From Streptomyces sp. NRRL F-6492 (GTDB lineage: Bacteria; Actinomycetota; Actinomycetes; Streptomycetales; Streptomycetaceae), in assembly GCF_001280125.1 (NCBI RefSeq), contig NZ_LGEG01000127.1, positions 93,111-157,110 on the forward strand: DNA of 64,000 bases. Reading direction: 5' to 3'. Of the stretch, positions 8,317 to 17,938 are shown in pieces. Positions within the stretch are counted from its first letter, which is position 1. Each line of letters starts with the position of its first letter. Under the pieces are notes generated by a model. It had not been told where the DNA came from and did no database searches. It saw only the letters and a program-made list of their open reading frames with translations. The position numbers were made by a program, and so were the translations under genes.

Positions 8317-8538
8317 TCAGACGACGATCAGGTAGATGCCGTAGGCGACGGCCGCCAGGCACAGTCCGAAGCAGGCGTAGGCGCCGGTGCGGGCCAGAGC
8401 GGCGGAGCCGCCCCGGGCGGCGGCCTCCTCCTGCTTGGTGAGGCCGACGATGCCGAGGGAGAAGAGGCCCACCAGGGCGACGGTCGCCACGAGGCTGACT
8501 CCGAAGACGGAGCCGAGGGCTGCCCAGTCGATCTTCAT
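8317..8538 (-). CDS. Small two-helix membrane protein paired with Pit transporter
   Basis: A 73-residue protein with a membrane helix at about residues 8-32 (VFGVSLVATVALVGLFSLGI), a short charged loop KQEEAAARGG, and a second helix at about 48-72. It starts 12 bases after the phosphate transporter gene ends and almost certainly shares its mRNA. Streptomyces Pit transporters often have such a partner. Its molecular role is not known to me, and accessory or regulatory function is inference from position. Confidence 0.75.
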   Translation of the reverse strand: MKIDWAALGSVFGVSLVATVALVGLFSLGIVGLTKQEEAAARGGSAALARTGAYACFGLCLAAVAYGIYLIVV

Positions 8539-8550
8539 GCGGTGCGTTCC

Positions 8551-9822
<1,272 letters not shown>

Positions 9823-9869
9823 TTACCCAGGCAATCGTTTGACGTCAGTGGCTGGTCGAACGTAAGCAA

Positions 9870-9891
9870 CCTGGGTGAACGGAAGGTGAAC
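9870..9891 (-). promoter_or_regulatory. PHO box (PhoP binding site) upstream of pitH
   Basis: On the minus strand two adjoining 11-base direct repeats, GTTCACCTTCC and GTTCACCCAGG, match the Streptomyces PhoP consensus (GTTCACC-type repeats every 11 bases). They end about 48 bases before the pitH start codon, where PhoP commonly binds over the -35 region. Confidence 0.85.
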
Positions 9892-10213
9892 TGGGGCGGG
9901 CGGCGTGGTGTCCCTATCCGGTGTCAAGGGATTCCGCTTGGCCCTCCCGAGGGGGTCCCGGGGAGGGGCGTCCACGATGCGGGCGCCCCGCGACCCCGGG
10001 TAATCCCGGCCCTCGCGGGCCCTCGGCGGCCCGTCCCGGTTCCTCCCGCACCGCCCCGTTCCGCTCCGCGGACCGCGCCACCCGACCGGGGGACCCCGCC
10101 GAGGAGAGCCGCGTCACTCTCCCGGGCGGCCCTCCGGACCCCGGAGCGCGCCCCTTTCGCCCCCGTTCGATCCTCCGGTGGCACCCCGGCCCCGCCCTGC
10201 GGACACTGGGGGT
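9892..10213. other. Intergenic region between divergent pitH and hydrolase genes
   Basis: About 320 bases of G+C-rich sequence with several short inverted stretches such as CCCGAGGGGGTCCCGGGGAGG-like runs. I see no reading frame with homology and no recognisable promoter for the rightward gene. Confidence 0.5.
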
Positions 10214-11341
10214 GTGCGCCCGGCTACAGCGACGGCAGCGACCGTCACCACCCTGCTCGGTGCCGGCGCGGCCGCGGTCGCGGCCGGCCGGTACGCCAGC
10301 GACCTCGCCCTCAGGGCGTCGTCGATACGCCCCCTGCCCGGCGATCCGAGACTGACCGTGCACGTCACGGGCCCCGACCGGATCACCCTCACCCGCAGCC
10401 TCGCCTCGCTGCGCCCCGGCACGTACGGCATGGAGGGCTCCGGCCTGCACGCCGTCCTCGGCCCCGTCCTCGACCGGGCCCCGCACACCGCCGACACCGT
10501 CGTCCGGCGCCTGGAACGGGTCGAGCTCGGCGCCCCCGGTACCGGCGCCCGCGTCCGGCTCACCCCCGCGCTCCACCGGGGGACGCCCACGAGCGCCCTC
10601 GGGCTCGACCACGAGGACGTGGAGATCCCCGGCGAACTCGGCCCCCTGCCCGCCTGGCTCGTGCCCGCCCCGCGCACCACCTGGGTGATCGCCCTGCACG
10701 GCCTCGGCACCACCCGCGAACACCCGCTCAACGTCGTCCCCTTCTACCACCGGCACCGGATCCCCGTCCTCGTCCCCGCCTACCGGGGCGACGAGGGCGC
10801 GCCCCCCTCCCCGGACGGCCTCGCCCACCTCGGCGACTCCGAGTGGCGCGACGTCGACGCCGCCCTGCGCTACGCCGTCCGCCGCGGCGCCCGGAAGGTC
10901 GTCCTGCACGGCTGGGGGCCCGGGGCGTCGATGGCCCTGCGCGCCGCCGCCGACTCGGGGGTGCGCGACCGGATCGGCGGCCTCGTCCTCGACTCCCCGG
11001 TCCTGGACTGGGAGGTCACCCTCCGCAACCTCGCGTCGGCCCGGCACGTCCCCGGCTTCCTGGTCCCGCTCGCCGTCCGCGCCGCCCGGGGCAGGACCGG
11101 CCCGCACGGCGACCTCCTCCAGCTCGCCTCGGCCCCCGGCGCCCTGCGCGCCCCGGCCCTCCTCTTCCACGGCCCCGAGGACGCGATCGCCCCCTGGGAG
11201 CCCTCCGTCGAACTCGCCGCCCGCCGTCCCGACCTGGTCGGCCTCCAGACCGTCCGGGACGCCCCGCACGCGGCGATGTGGAACACGGACCCGATCCGCT
11301 ACGAGGAGACCCTGCGCCGCTTCCTCACCCCCTTGCTCTGA
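10214..11341 (+). CDS. Alpha/beta hydrolase-fold protein lacking the usual nucleophile serine
   Basis: A 375-residue protein with an N-terminal membrane anchor (TVTTLLGAGAAAVAAGRYASD) and an alpha/beta-hydrolase domain. The oxyanion-type segment ALHGLGTTREHP, the acid in GPEDAIAPWEPS and the histidine in DAPHAAMWNTD are all present. At the nucleophile elbow, where GxSxG is expected, the sequence reads HGWGPGASMAL, so glycine occupies the serine position. The protein may be catalytically dead or may use the serine three residues further on. GTG at 10214 fits the hydrophobic N-terminus; an in-frame GTG at 10178 is the alternative. Substrate is unknown. Confidence 0.75.
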   Translation: MRPATATAATVTTLLGAGAAAVAAGRYASDLALRASSIRPLPGDPRLTVHVTGPDRITLTRSLASLRPGTYGMEGSGLHAVLGPVLDRAPHTADTVVRRLERVELGAPGTGARVRLTPALHRGTPTSALGLDHEDVEIPGELGPLPAWLVPAPRTTWVIALHGLGTTREHPLNVVPFYHRHRIPVLVPAYRGDEGAPPSPDGLAHLGDSEWRDVDAALRYAVRRGARKVVLHGWGPGASMALRAAADSGVRDRIGGLVLDSPVLDWEVTLRNLASARHVPGFLVPLAVRAARGRTGPHGDLLQLASAPGALRAPALLFHGPEDAIAPWEPSVELAARRPDLVGLQTVRDAPHAAMWNTDPIRYEETLRRFLTPLL

Positions 11342-11394
11342 GCCCTCGCGCGCCGGGGCCCGCCCGGTACCGCTCCGGCGCCGCCGGTACCGCG

Positions 11395-11465
11395 CCGGGG
11401 TCTCCCGGCACCGGACCGGGGCCTTTCCCGCGCCGACCGGGGTCTCCCGGCACCGGACCGGGGCC
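11395..11465. repeat. 29-base direct repeats in intergenic region
   Basis: The gap 11342-11696 has no recognisable gene. It contains two exact 29-base copies with core GGGTCTCCCGGCACCGGACC at 11395-11423 and 11437-11465, a 42-base period, followed by shorter decayed copies of CACCGG(A/C)CCGGGGCCCTCC to about 11530. This looks like slipped-strand expansion. Confidence 0.6.
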
Positions 11466-11696
11466 CTCCGCCACCGGCCGGGGCTTTTCGTACGGCACCG
11501 GCCCGGGGCCCTCCCGCCACCGGCCCGGAGAGCCCGCCGGGGAGGATCCGCACGGCCTCCCCGAAGACTCCGCGAGGTCTCCGCGAAGCCTCCGCCAGGC
11601 CTCCGTACCGTCTTCGCGGGCCCTCCGCGGGCCCCGTTCCGACGGCGCGGCCGATTCCGATTGGGCTTTCCGGCCGTCAGCGGGAAGACTGCCCCC

Positions 11697-13115
11697 GTGA
11701 CGTCTCGAAAGCCCGATGAACCATTGGCGCGCAACTCCAGACTCCGACTCGTCCGCCCACGGTCGCTGGCCACCGCCCGACGGGCCGTGACGACCCGGCG
11801 CACCCGGCCGGCGCCGCGGCCGCCCGAGGGCACTCCGCCCCGCGCGGAACTCGCCCGCCAGGCCCGGCACGTCCTCGCCGACGCCGTGCGGATCGCCCGC
11901 TGGGCCGCCGTAGAGGGCGGGGCCGGCAAGACCCCCCGCACCGGCCCCGACGCCGTCCCCCCGCAGGAACGGGCGGCCGCGGCCCTCGACCTGACGCCCG
12001 GCCAGGTCCGGGCCGGCTGGGACCGCGCCCGGCTCGCCGGCCTCGTCGAACTCCACGGCGACACCGCCCGCCCCGGCTGGCGGCTGCACGCCTGGGACCG
12101 CGACGACTCCGCCGTGCTGCGCGGCTGGGTCGCCCTCTTCGACGCCTGGTCCCTGGTGCACCCGGCCCCCGAGGGGGTCGCCCCGAGCGCCGTCGCCGAG
12201 GTCGTCGAGGCCCTCCCGCAGGTGCTCTCGCTGCTCCAGCTCTCCCAGGGCCCGGTCCCCGTCCCGGCCCTCCTGGACCTCCTCGGCCAGCGGGTCGAGG
12301 AGCTGCGCGGGGAGCGCTGCGAGGTCCCCGCGCCCGAGCAGGCCCCGGAAGCCCCGGAGGCCCCCGCCGAGGCGGGCACCACGGGCCTCCCCGCCCTCCT
12401 CGACTGGGCCCTGGAGGGCCTGGCCGCCGTCGGCGCGCTCACCCTGGACTCCGGCGCGGACGAGCGCCACGCCACCCTGACCCCGCTCGGCAACTGGGCC
12501 GTGTGGGTCAAGCTGGAGCAGATCTGCGTCGCCGCGCAGAGCCCCGCGGGCAACATCGAGCAGTCCGCCGGGGACATGCTCCGCGGCTGCGCCCGGCTCA
12601 CCCCCGGCCCGGCCCGCGACGAGTACCGCGCCTGGCTCGCGGCCCGCACCCTCTCCAGCGCGGTGGCCGAACTCCTCGCCGTCGCCCGCGGCGAGGACGC
12701 CCTGCTGCGCGGCCTCGCCTTCGAGGCGCTCCGGGTCGTCGGCGCCCCCGCCGAGGCCGAGGTCCGGGCCACCGTCGCCGAGCCCTCGCTGCGCCCGTAC
12801 GCGCTGCTCTGGCTCGCGGAGTACGAGGGCGCCGACCCCGACGACGCCCAGGAGGTGCTGACCCGGGAGGAGGCCACCTGGCTCTGGGTGGACACCGCCG
12901 CGGCCGTCGCCGACCACGGCGAGAGCGCGCTCCTCGTCCGCCACCTCGACTCCGCCGTGCAGGGCACCGTCCCCGCGCTGCTCGACGAGATCAGGGCCGT
13001 CGGCCACCCCCGTACGGTCCAGGTCCTGGTCGCCCTCGCCGCCGCCCACCCGGACCCGGCCCTGGCGAAGGCGGTCCGCAGGGCCGCCTTCCAGGTCCAC
13101 ACCGGGGGAGCGTGA
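11697..13115 (+). CDS. Conserved actinobacterial protein of unknown function
   Basis: A 472-residue soluble protein I cannot place in a named family. It starts with a basic tail (residues 1-50, many Arg), followed by an alpha-helical domain with a winged-helix-like segment (PQERAAAALDLTPGQVRAGW then LAGLVELHGDTARPG). The C-terminal 250 residues are helix-rich with short repeated units ending in LVALAAAHPDPALAKAVRRA, resembling HEAT-like repeats. The GTG at 11697 precedes the basic tail; earlier in-frame codons are repetitive intergenic sequence. It is a single gene with no operon partners. Confidence 0.7.
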   Translation: MTSRKPDEPLARNSRLRLVRPRSLATARRAVTTRRTRPAPRPPEGTPPRAELARQARHVLADAVRIARWAAVEGGAGKTPRTGPDAVPPQERAAAALDLTPGQVRAGWDRARLAGLVELHGDTARPGWRLHAWDRDDSAVLRGWVALFDAWSLVHPAPEGVAPSAVAEVVEALPQVLSLLQLSQGPVPVPALLDLLGQRVEELRGERCEVPAPEQAPEAPEAPAEAGTTGLPALLDWALEGLAAVGALTLDSGADERHATLTPLGNWAVWVKLEQICVAAQSPAGNIEQSAGDMLRGCARLTPGPARDEYRAWLAARTLSSAVAELLAVARGEDALLRGLAFEALRVVGAPAEAEVRATVAEPSLRPYALLWLAEYEGADPDDAQEVLTREEATWLWVDTAAAVADHGESALLVRHLDSAVQGTVPALLDEIRAVGHPRTVQVLVALAAAHPDPALAKAVRRAAFQVHTGGA

Positions 13116-13152
13116 CGCCCCGCCCCGCCTCGGGGGAGGCCCCGGCGCCCGG

Positions 13153-13551
13153 CTACTCCGCGGCGCCGGGGACGTACGTCCCGAAGCTCCAGACGTTGCC
13201 CTCGGCGTCCCGGGCCATGTAGTCCCGGGCGCCGTACTCCTGGTCCGCGGGCGGCGCCAGGACCTCCACCCCGTGGGCGACCGCGCGCGCGTGGTGCTCG
13301 TCCACGTCCTCCACGTACACGAAGACGCCCGTGGGACCGGAGCCCGCCATCGCCCGGTCGAACGCGCTCCCGGTGCCCTTGCTGCCCAGCATCACGACGC
13401 CGTTCCCGAAGGACAGCTCGGCGTGCGCGACGCGCCCGTCCTCGCCCTCGTAGACACCGGTCGCGGTGAAGCCGAAGCCCTCCGTGAGGAGCTCGATCGC
13501 CGCCTTCGCGTCCTCGTACAGCAGAGTCGGACAGATGTGGGGTGCCCCGGT
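13153..13551 (-). CDS. VOC (glyoxalase/bleomycin resistance-type) superfamily protein
   Basis: A 132-residue single-domain protein with the beta-alpha-beta-beta-beta pattern of the vicinal oxygen chelate fold: PHICPTLLYEDAKAAIELLTEGFGF at the start, HAELSFGNGVVMLG in the middle, FVYVEDVDEHHARAVAHGV and the closing DPEGN-like motif ARDAEGNVWSFGTY. The closest recognisable group is PhnB/YdeX-like proteins of unknown substrate. The ATG at 13551 is chosen because GAGGAC lies 9 bases upstream; an earlier GTG at 13563 has no site. Confidence 0.8.
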   Translation of the reverse strand, partial: TGAPHICPTLLYEDAKAAIELLTEGFGFTATGVYEGEDGRVAHAELSFGNGVVMLGSKGTGSAFDRAMAGSGPTGVFVYVEDVDEHHARAVAHGVEVLAPPADQEYGARDYMARDAEGNVWSFGTYVPGAAE

Positions 13552-13623
13552 CATCCGGACCACGTCCTCTCGAAATCGGCCGCGTGTGATCCAGGTCTCA
13601 GTCTCGCAGCCGCCACCGACAAC

Positions 13624-14514
13624 TCAGCGGAAGGTGTCGCACCGGGCCATGTCGCCCGTCTCGTACCCCGTGTAGAACCACTGCTGCCGCTGCGCCGCCG
13701 AGCCGTGGGTCCAGCTCTCCGGCGTCACCCGGCCCTGGAACCTCTCCTGGATCCGGTCGTCGCCCACCGCGGCCGCCGCGTCCAGGCCGTCCCGGATGTC
13801 CTGGTCGGTGAGCTTCGTGAGCAGCAGCCGGCCGGTCTTCTCGTCGGGCGTGGTCGTCGCGTGCCGCGCCCACACGCCCGCGTAGCAGTCGGCCTGGAGC
13901 TCGACCCGCACCGCGTTGGAGTCCGCGCCGGTCCGGCCGTCCTGGGCGCGGCCCAGGGTCCCCATCAGGTTCTGGACGTGGTGGCCGTACTCGTGCGCCA
14001 CCACGTACGCCTGGGCGAAGGGCCCGCCGCTCGCCCCGAACTTGGTCCGCAGCTCCTCGAAGAAGCCCAGGTCCAGATAGACCTGCCGGTCGCCGGGGCA
14101 GTAGAAGGGGCCCACCGCCGAGGTCGCCGTGCCGCACGCGGTCCCGACCCGCTGGGTGAAGAGCTCGGTGGAGGCGGTGCGGTAGGTCCCGCCCCGGCGC
14201 CCGTACTCGCTCCGCCAGTAGTCCTGCACGCTGTTGACGACGGCGACGATCCGGCAGTCGTCGCGCGTGTTGGCGTCCGAGCCCTTCTTGCAGACCTGGT
14301 CCACCTGTGTCGCCGGGGACGAGGTCGCGGCCGGCTGGTCGCCGCCGTCCGAGAGCCCCAGCTGGTCGGGGCCCACCCCGAAGAACAGCCCCAGGACCAG
14401 CGCGACGAGACCGATGATCCCGCCGCCGATGGTCGCTCCGCCGCCCGGGATCCGGCCGCCCCGGGAGTCATTGACCTCCGAGGTGTCCAGATCGGCGTTG
14501 TCGTCGAACTGCAC
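13624..14514 (-). CDS. YpfJ-family neutral zinc metallopeptidase, membrane anchored
   Basis: A 296-residue protein of the YpfJ/KPN_02809 zincin family. After an acidic cytoplasmic head (QFDDNADLDTSEVNDSRGGR) comes one glycine-rich membrane helix (about residues 28-52) and then an extracellular domain. The zinc motif is HEYGHHVQN with the third ligand likely in the ELQADCYAGVWA segment; three CPGD/CKKG/CGTA-type cysteines suggest disulfides outside the cell. Substrate is unknown. GTG at 14514, with GGAGGGCGG upstream, gives the conserved QFDDNADLDTSEV start. The gene is divergent from the ABC-F gene. Confidence 0.9.
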   Translation of the reverse strand: MQFDDNADLDTSEVNDSRGGRIPGGGATIGGGIIGLVALVLGLFFGVGPDQLGLSDGGDQPAATSSPATQVDQVCKKGSDANTRDDCRIVAVVNSVQDYWRSEYGRRGGTYRTASTELFTQRVGTACGTATSAVGPFYCPGDRQVYLDLGFFEELRTKFGASGGPFAQAYVVAHEYGHHVQNLMGTLGRAQDGRTGADSNAVRVELQADCYAGVWARHATTTPDEKTGRLLLTKLTDQDIRDGLDAAAAVGDDRIQERFQGRVTPESWTHGSAAQRQQWFYTGYETGDMARCDTFR

Positions 14515-14784
14515 GGTCCACCGCCCTCCGCTGTCCGCCGGGCAGTGACCGCCGCCCTGCGCCGAGTATCGGACGCCCGTGTACCCGGCGCTTCTTTTGC
14601 GAAGCGCCGGCGGGAGCGGCGGGCGGGGAAGGCCCGGACGGAGGCGGTCCACGCCCCGTATGGCCGAAAACCAGTTGCAGGGGCCCGTTAGACTGGCCGT
14701 ATGGCCATTCTCCCCGTGCATTAGCGGCGTCGAAGCCCTCCACCCCGTCCTTCCGCCGTATCCCCACCGCCCTGGAGTCTGTCC

Positions 14785-16383
14785 GTGATCACCGCTTCCG
14801 GCATCGAGCTGCGCGCCGGCGCCCGCGTCCTCATCGAGTCCGCTTCCTTCCGCGTCGCCAAGGGCGACCGCATCGGCCTGGTCGGCCGCAACGGAGCGGG
14901 CAAGACCACCCTCACCAAGTGCCTCGCCGGCGAGGGCCAGCCCGCCGGCGGCACCATCGCCCGCTCCGGCGAGGTCGGCTACCTCCCGCAGGACCCGCGC
15001 ACCGGCGACCTCGACGTCCTGGCCCGCGACCGCATCCTCTCCGCCCGCGGCCTGGACACCCTCCTCAAGAAGATGCGGATGAACGAGGAGCGCATCGCCA
15101 CCGGCTCCGGCGCCACCCGCGACAAGGCCCTGCGCCAGTACGAGCGCCAGGAGACCGAGTTCCTGACCAAGGGCGGTTACGCGGCCGAGGCCGAGGCCTC
15201 CACCATCGCCGCCGCCCTCGGCCTGCCCGACCGGGTCATGGGCCAGCCGCTGCACACCCTCTCCGGCGGTCAGCGCCGCCGCGTCGAGCTCGCCCGGATC
15301 CTCTTCTCGGACGCCGACACGCTCCTCCTCGACGAGCCCACGAACCACCTCGACGCCGACTCCATCGTCTGGCTGCGCGACTACCTGAAGACCTACCGCG
15401 GCGGCTTCATCGTCATCTCCCACGACGTCGACCTGGTCGAGACCGTGGTCAACAAGGTCTTCTACCTGGACGCCAACCGCTCCGTGATCGACGTCTACAA
15501 CATGGGCTGGAAGCTCTACCAGCAGCAGCGCGAGGCCGACGAGAAGCGCCGCAAGCGCGAGCGCCAGAACGCCGAGAAGAAGGCCGCCGCCCTCAACTCG
15601 CAGGCCGACAAGATGCGCGCCAAGGCCACCAAGACCGTCGCCGCGCAGAACATGGCCAAGCGCGCCGAGCGGCTGCTCTCCGGCCTGGAGGCGGTGCGCG
15701 CCTCCGACAAGGTCGCCAAGCTGCGCTTCCCCGAGCCCTCGCCCTGCGGCAAGACCCCGCTGACGGCCGAGGGGCTCTCCAAGTCGTACGGCTCCCTGGA
15801 GATCTTCACCGATGTGAGCCTCGCCATCGACAAGGGCTCGCGCGTCGTCATCCTCGGCCTCAACGGCGCCGGCAAGACGACCCTGCTGCGCCTCCTCGGC
15901 GGGGTCGAGCAGCCCGACACCGGCGAGGTCACCCCGGGCCACGGCCTGAAGCTCGGCTACTACGCCCAGGAGCACGAGACCCTCGACCCGGACCGGACCG
16001 TCCTGGAGAACATGCGCTCGGCCGCGCCCGACCTCGACCTGGTCGACGTGCGCAAGACGCTGGGCTCGTTCCTCTTCTCCGGCGACGACGTCGACAAGCC
16101 GGCCGGGGTGCTCTCCGGCGGCGAGAAGACCCGGCTCGCCCTGGCGACCCTGGTCGTCTCCTCGGCGAACGTGCTGCTCCTCGACGAGCCCACCAACAAC
16201 CTGGACCCGGCCAGCCGCGAGGAGATCCTCGGCGCGCTGCGCACGTACAAGGGCGCCGTCGTCCTCGTCACCCACGACGAGGGGGCCGTGCAGGCGCTCG
16301 ACCCGGAGCGGATCATCCTGCTCCCGGACGGCGTCGAGGACCTGTGGGGCGCGGACTACGCGGACCTGGTGGCCCTGGCCTGA
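14785..16383 (+). CDS. ABC-F family ATPase (ribosome-associated type)
   Basis: A 532-residue soluble protein with two ABC ATPase domains and no membrane segments. Walker A motifs are GRNGAGKTT (residues 35-43) and GLNGAGKTT; signatures are LSGGQRRRVELA and LSGGEKTRLALA. Between them lies a long charged linker rich in Arg/Lys/Ala (about residues 245-300), as in translation factors that bind the ribosomal E site. Members of this family relieve stalled or antibiotic-bound ribosomes; a housekeeping role is more likely than resistance here because no antibiotic cluster is nearby. GTG at 14785 begins the MITASGIELRAG sequence. Confidence 0.9.
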   Translation: MITASGIELRAGARVLIESASFRVAKGDRIGLVGRNGAGKTTLTKCLAGEGQPAGGTIARSGEVGYLPQDPRTGDLDVLARDRILSARGLDTLLKKMRMNEERIATGSGATRDKALRQYERQETEFLTKGGYAAEAEASTIAAALGLPDRVMGQPLHTLSGGQRRRVELARILFSDADTLLLDEPTNHLDADSIVWLRDYLKTYRGGFIVISHDVDLVETVVNKVFYLDANRSVIDVYNMGWKLYQQQREADEKRRKRERQNAEKKAAALNSQADKMRAKATKTVAAQNMAKRAERLLSGLEAVRASDKVAKLRFPEPSPCGKTPLTAEGLSKSYGSLEIFTDVSLAIDKGSRVVILGLNGAGKTTLLRLLGGVEQPDTGEVTPGHGLKLGYYAQEHETLDPDRTVLENMRSAAPDLDLVDVRKTLGSFLFSGDDVDKPAGVLSGGEKTRLALATLVVSSANVLLLDEPTNNLDPASREEILGALRTYKGAVVLVTHDEGAVQALDPERIILLPDGVEDLWGADYADLVALA

Positions 16384-16388
16384 CCCGT

Positions 16389-16411
16389 CGGGGGCCTCGC
16401 GAAGGCCCCCG
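16389..16411 (+). terminator. Terminator of ABC-F gene
   Basis: GGGGGCCT and AGGCCCCC form an almost perfect stem around a CGCGA loop, 6 bases after the stop codon. Confidence 0.85.
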
Positions 16412-16759
16412 GGAACCCCTTCCGGACCCGGAACGATCATTCCGGGCTGGATCATTCGGCTCATGGGTGATCCATCATCTGAGTGAGGACGTCTCGTACC
16501 CGTCGGCGCGGTGCTCTGCTGAATCCTTCCGGCAGGCCCGCGCCGCACGTGTGTCCCCGGCGCCCCGCTGACCTGCTGCTTCCCGTTCCGCCCGGCGCGG
16601 AGACGGCTTTCCCGAAGACCGGAATCAGGGCTTCCGGTCATGGCGATGCCGCACTCGTCCACCAACGAAGCGGCACGGACCTTGTCGAATGGGTGGCCAG
16701 GACGGACGGGAGGGGTGATCATGAGAAGTCCAGAGCGCACTTCCCATGAGGAGGCACGG
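16412..16759. other. Leader region of the small HTH gene
   Basis: About 350 bases without a convincing gene. It holds a near-repeat of GATCATTC at about 16435-16460 and an inverted repeat CCGGAA/TTCCGG at 16619-16624 and 16632-16637. A possible alternative start for the HTH protein (ATG at 16721, preceded by GGGAGGGG) lies at its end. Confidence 0.45.
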
Positions 16760-16981
16760 GTGGCCGAGACTCTGAAGAAGGGCAGCCGGGTGACCGGCGC
16801 CGCGCGCGACAAGCTCGCGGCAGACCTGAAGAAGAAGTACGACTCCGGTGCGAGCATCCGGGCGCTGGCCGAGGAAACCGGCCGCTCCTACGGATTCGTC
16901 CACCGGATGCTCAGCGAGTCCGGAGTCACGCTGCGTGGACGCGGCGGAGCGACACGGGGCAAGAAGGCGGCCTCGGCCTGA
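16760..16981 (+). CDS. Small helix-turn-helix protein, Streptomyces conserved
   Basis: A 73-residue basic protein. Residues 25-60 form a helix-turn-helix resembling the resolvase/Lsr2 type (KKKYDSGASIRALAEETGRSYGFVHRMLSESGV), with a Lys/Arg/Gly-rich tail (RGRGGATRGKKAA) likely to contact DNA. Near-identical proteins are, to my recollection, found throughout Streptomyces. The GTG at 16760 follows GAGGAGG by a good spacing and matches the conserved AETLKKGSR start; ATG 16721 would add 13 residues and also has a good site. Probable DNA-binding regulator; targets unknown. Confidence 0.8.
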   Translation: MAETLKKGSRVTGAARDKLAADLKKKYDSGASIRALAEETGRSYGFVHRMLSESGVTLRGRGGATRGKKAASA

Positions 16982-17109
16982 CACGGGGCGGCCCCACCGG
17001 GCCACCGGGTCTCCCGGTGGCCACCCGGCCGGCTCCACGGTCGACCGGGTGGTTACTGTGCAGTCACTTAGCATCGGATGCAGTGCTGCACCGGAACCGG
17101 AGGCGCCCC

Positions 17110-17910
17110 ATGACTACGCTCGACGACTCTGAGCTCGTATTCGACAAGGACGGTGTACGGCTCACCGTCGAGGACGCCGTTGCCACGGTGACCTTGACCA
17201 ATCCGGCGAAGCGCAACGCCCAGTCTCCCGCTCTGTGGCGGGCGTTGACGGAAGCCGGACGGTCGTTGCCGGGCAGCGTGCGGGTCGTGGTCCTGCGCGG
17301 CGAGGGCAAGTCCTTCTCCGCCGGGCTCGACCGGCAGGCGTTCACGCCCGAGGGCTTCGACGGCGAGCCCTCCTTCCTCGACATGGCGCGGGGGTCCGAC
17401 GAGGACCTCGACGCCGTCATCGCCGAGTACCAGGAGGCGTTCACCTGGTGGCGCCGCGCCGACCTCGTGTCGATCGCGGCCGTCCAGGGCCACGCCATCG
17501 GCGCGGGCTTCCAGCTCGCCCTCGCCTGCGACCTGCGGGTCGTCGCCGAGGACGTGCAGTTCGCCATGCGCGAGACCAGCCTGGGCCTCGTCCCCGACCT
17601 CACCGGTACGCACCCCCTCGTCTCCCTCGTGGGCTACGCCCGCGCCCTGGAGATCTGCGCCACCGGACGCTTCGTGCACGCCGACGAGGCCGAGCGCACC
17701 GGCCTCGCCAACCTCGCCGTGCCCGCCGACCAGCTCGACGCGGCCGTACGCGACCTCGCCGCCGCCCTGGTCGCGGCGCCCCGCGACGCGGTCAACGAGA
17801 CCAAGGCGCTCCTCCAGGGAGTCTCCGGCCGCTCCTACGAGGAGCAGCGCGTCGCCGAGCGCGCCGCCCAGGGCCGCCGTCTGCGCGACCTCGCGGGCCT
17901 CGGCGACTGA
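17110..17910 (+). CDS. Enoyl-CoA hydratase/isomerase family protein
   Basis: A 266-residue crotonase-fold enzyme that should add water to or isomerise an enoyl-CoA. The oxyanion-hole motifs are GEGKSFSAGLDR and GHAIGAGFQLALACDLRV. Both glutamates of true hydratases appear conserved: one in RETSLGLVPDLTGT and one in ARALEICATGR. The ATG at 17110 has GGAGG 5 bases upstream. It stands alone between an HTH gene and a leftward gene, so the pathway cannot be deduced. Confidence 0.9.
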   Translation: MTTLDDSELVFDKDGVRLTVEDAVATVTLTNPAKRNAQSPALWRALTEAGRSLPGSVRVVVLRGEGKSFSAGLDRQAFTPEGFDGEPSFLDMARGSDEDLDAVIAEYQEAFTWWRRADLVSIAAVQGHAIGAGFQLALACDLRVVAEDVQFAMRETSLGLVPDLTGTHPLVSLVGYARALEICATGRFVHADEAERTGLANLAVPADQLDAAVRDLAAALVAAPRDAVNETKALLQGVSGRSYEEQRVAERAAQGRRLRDLAGLGD

Positions 17911-17938
17911 CACCGGGCGTCCGGCCGGGGCGGCGCCC

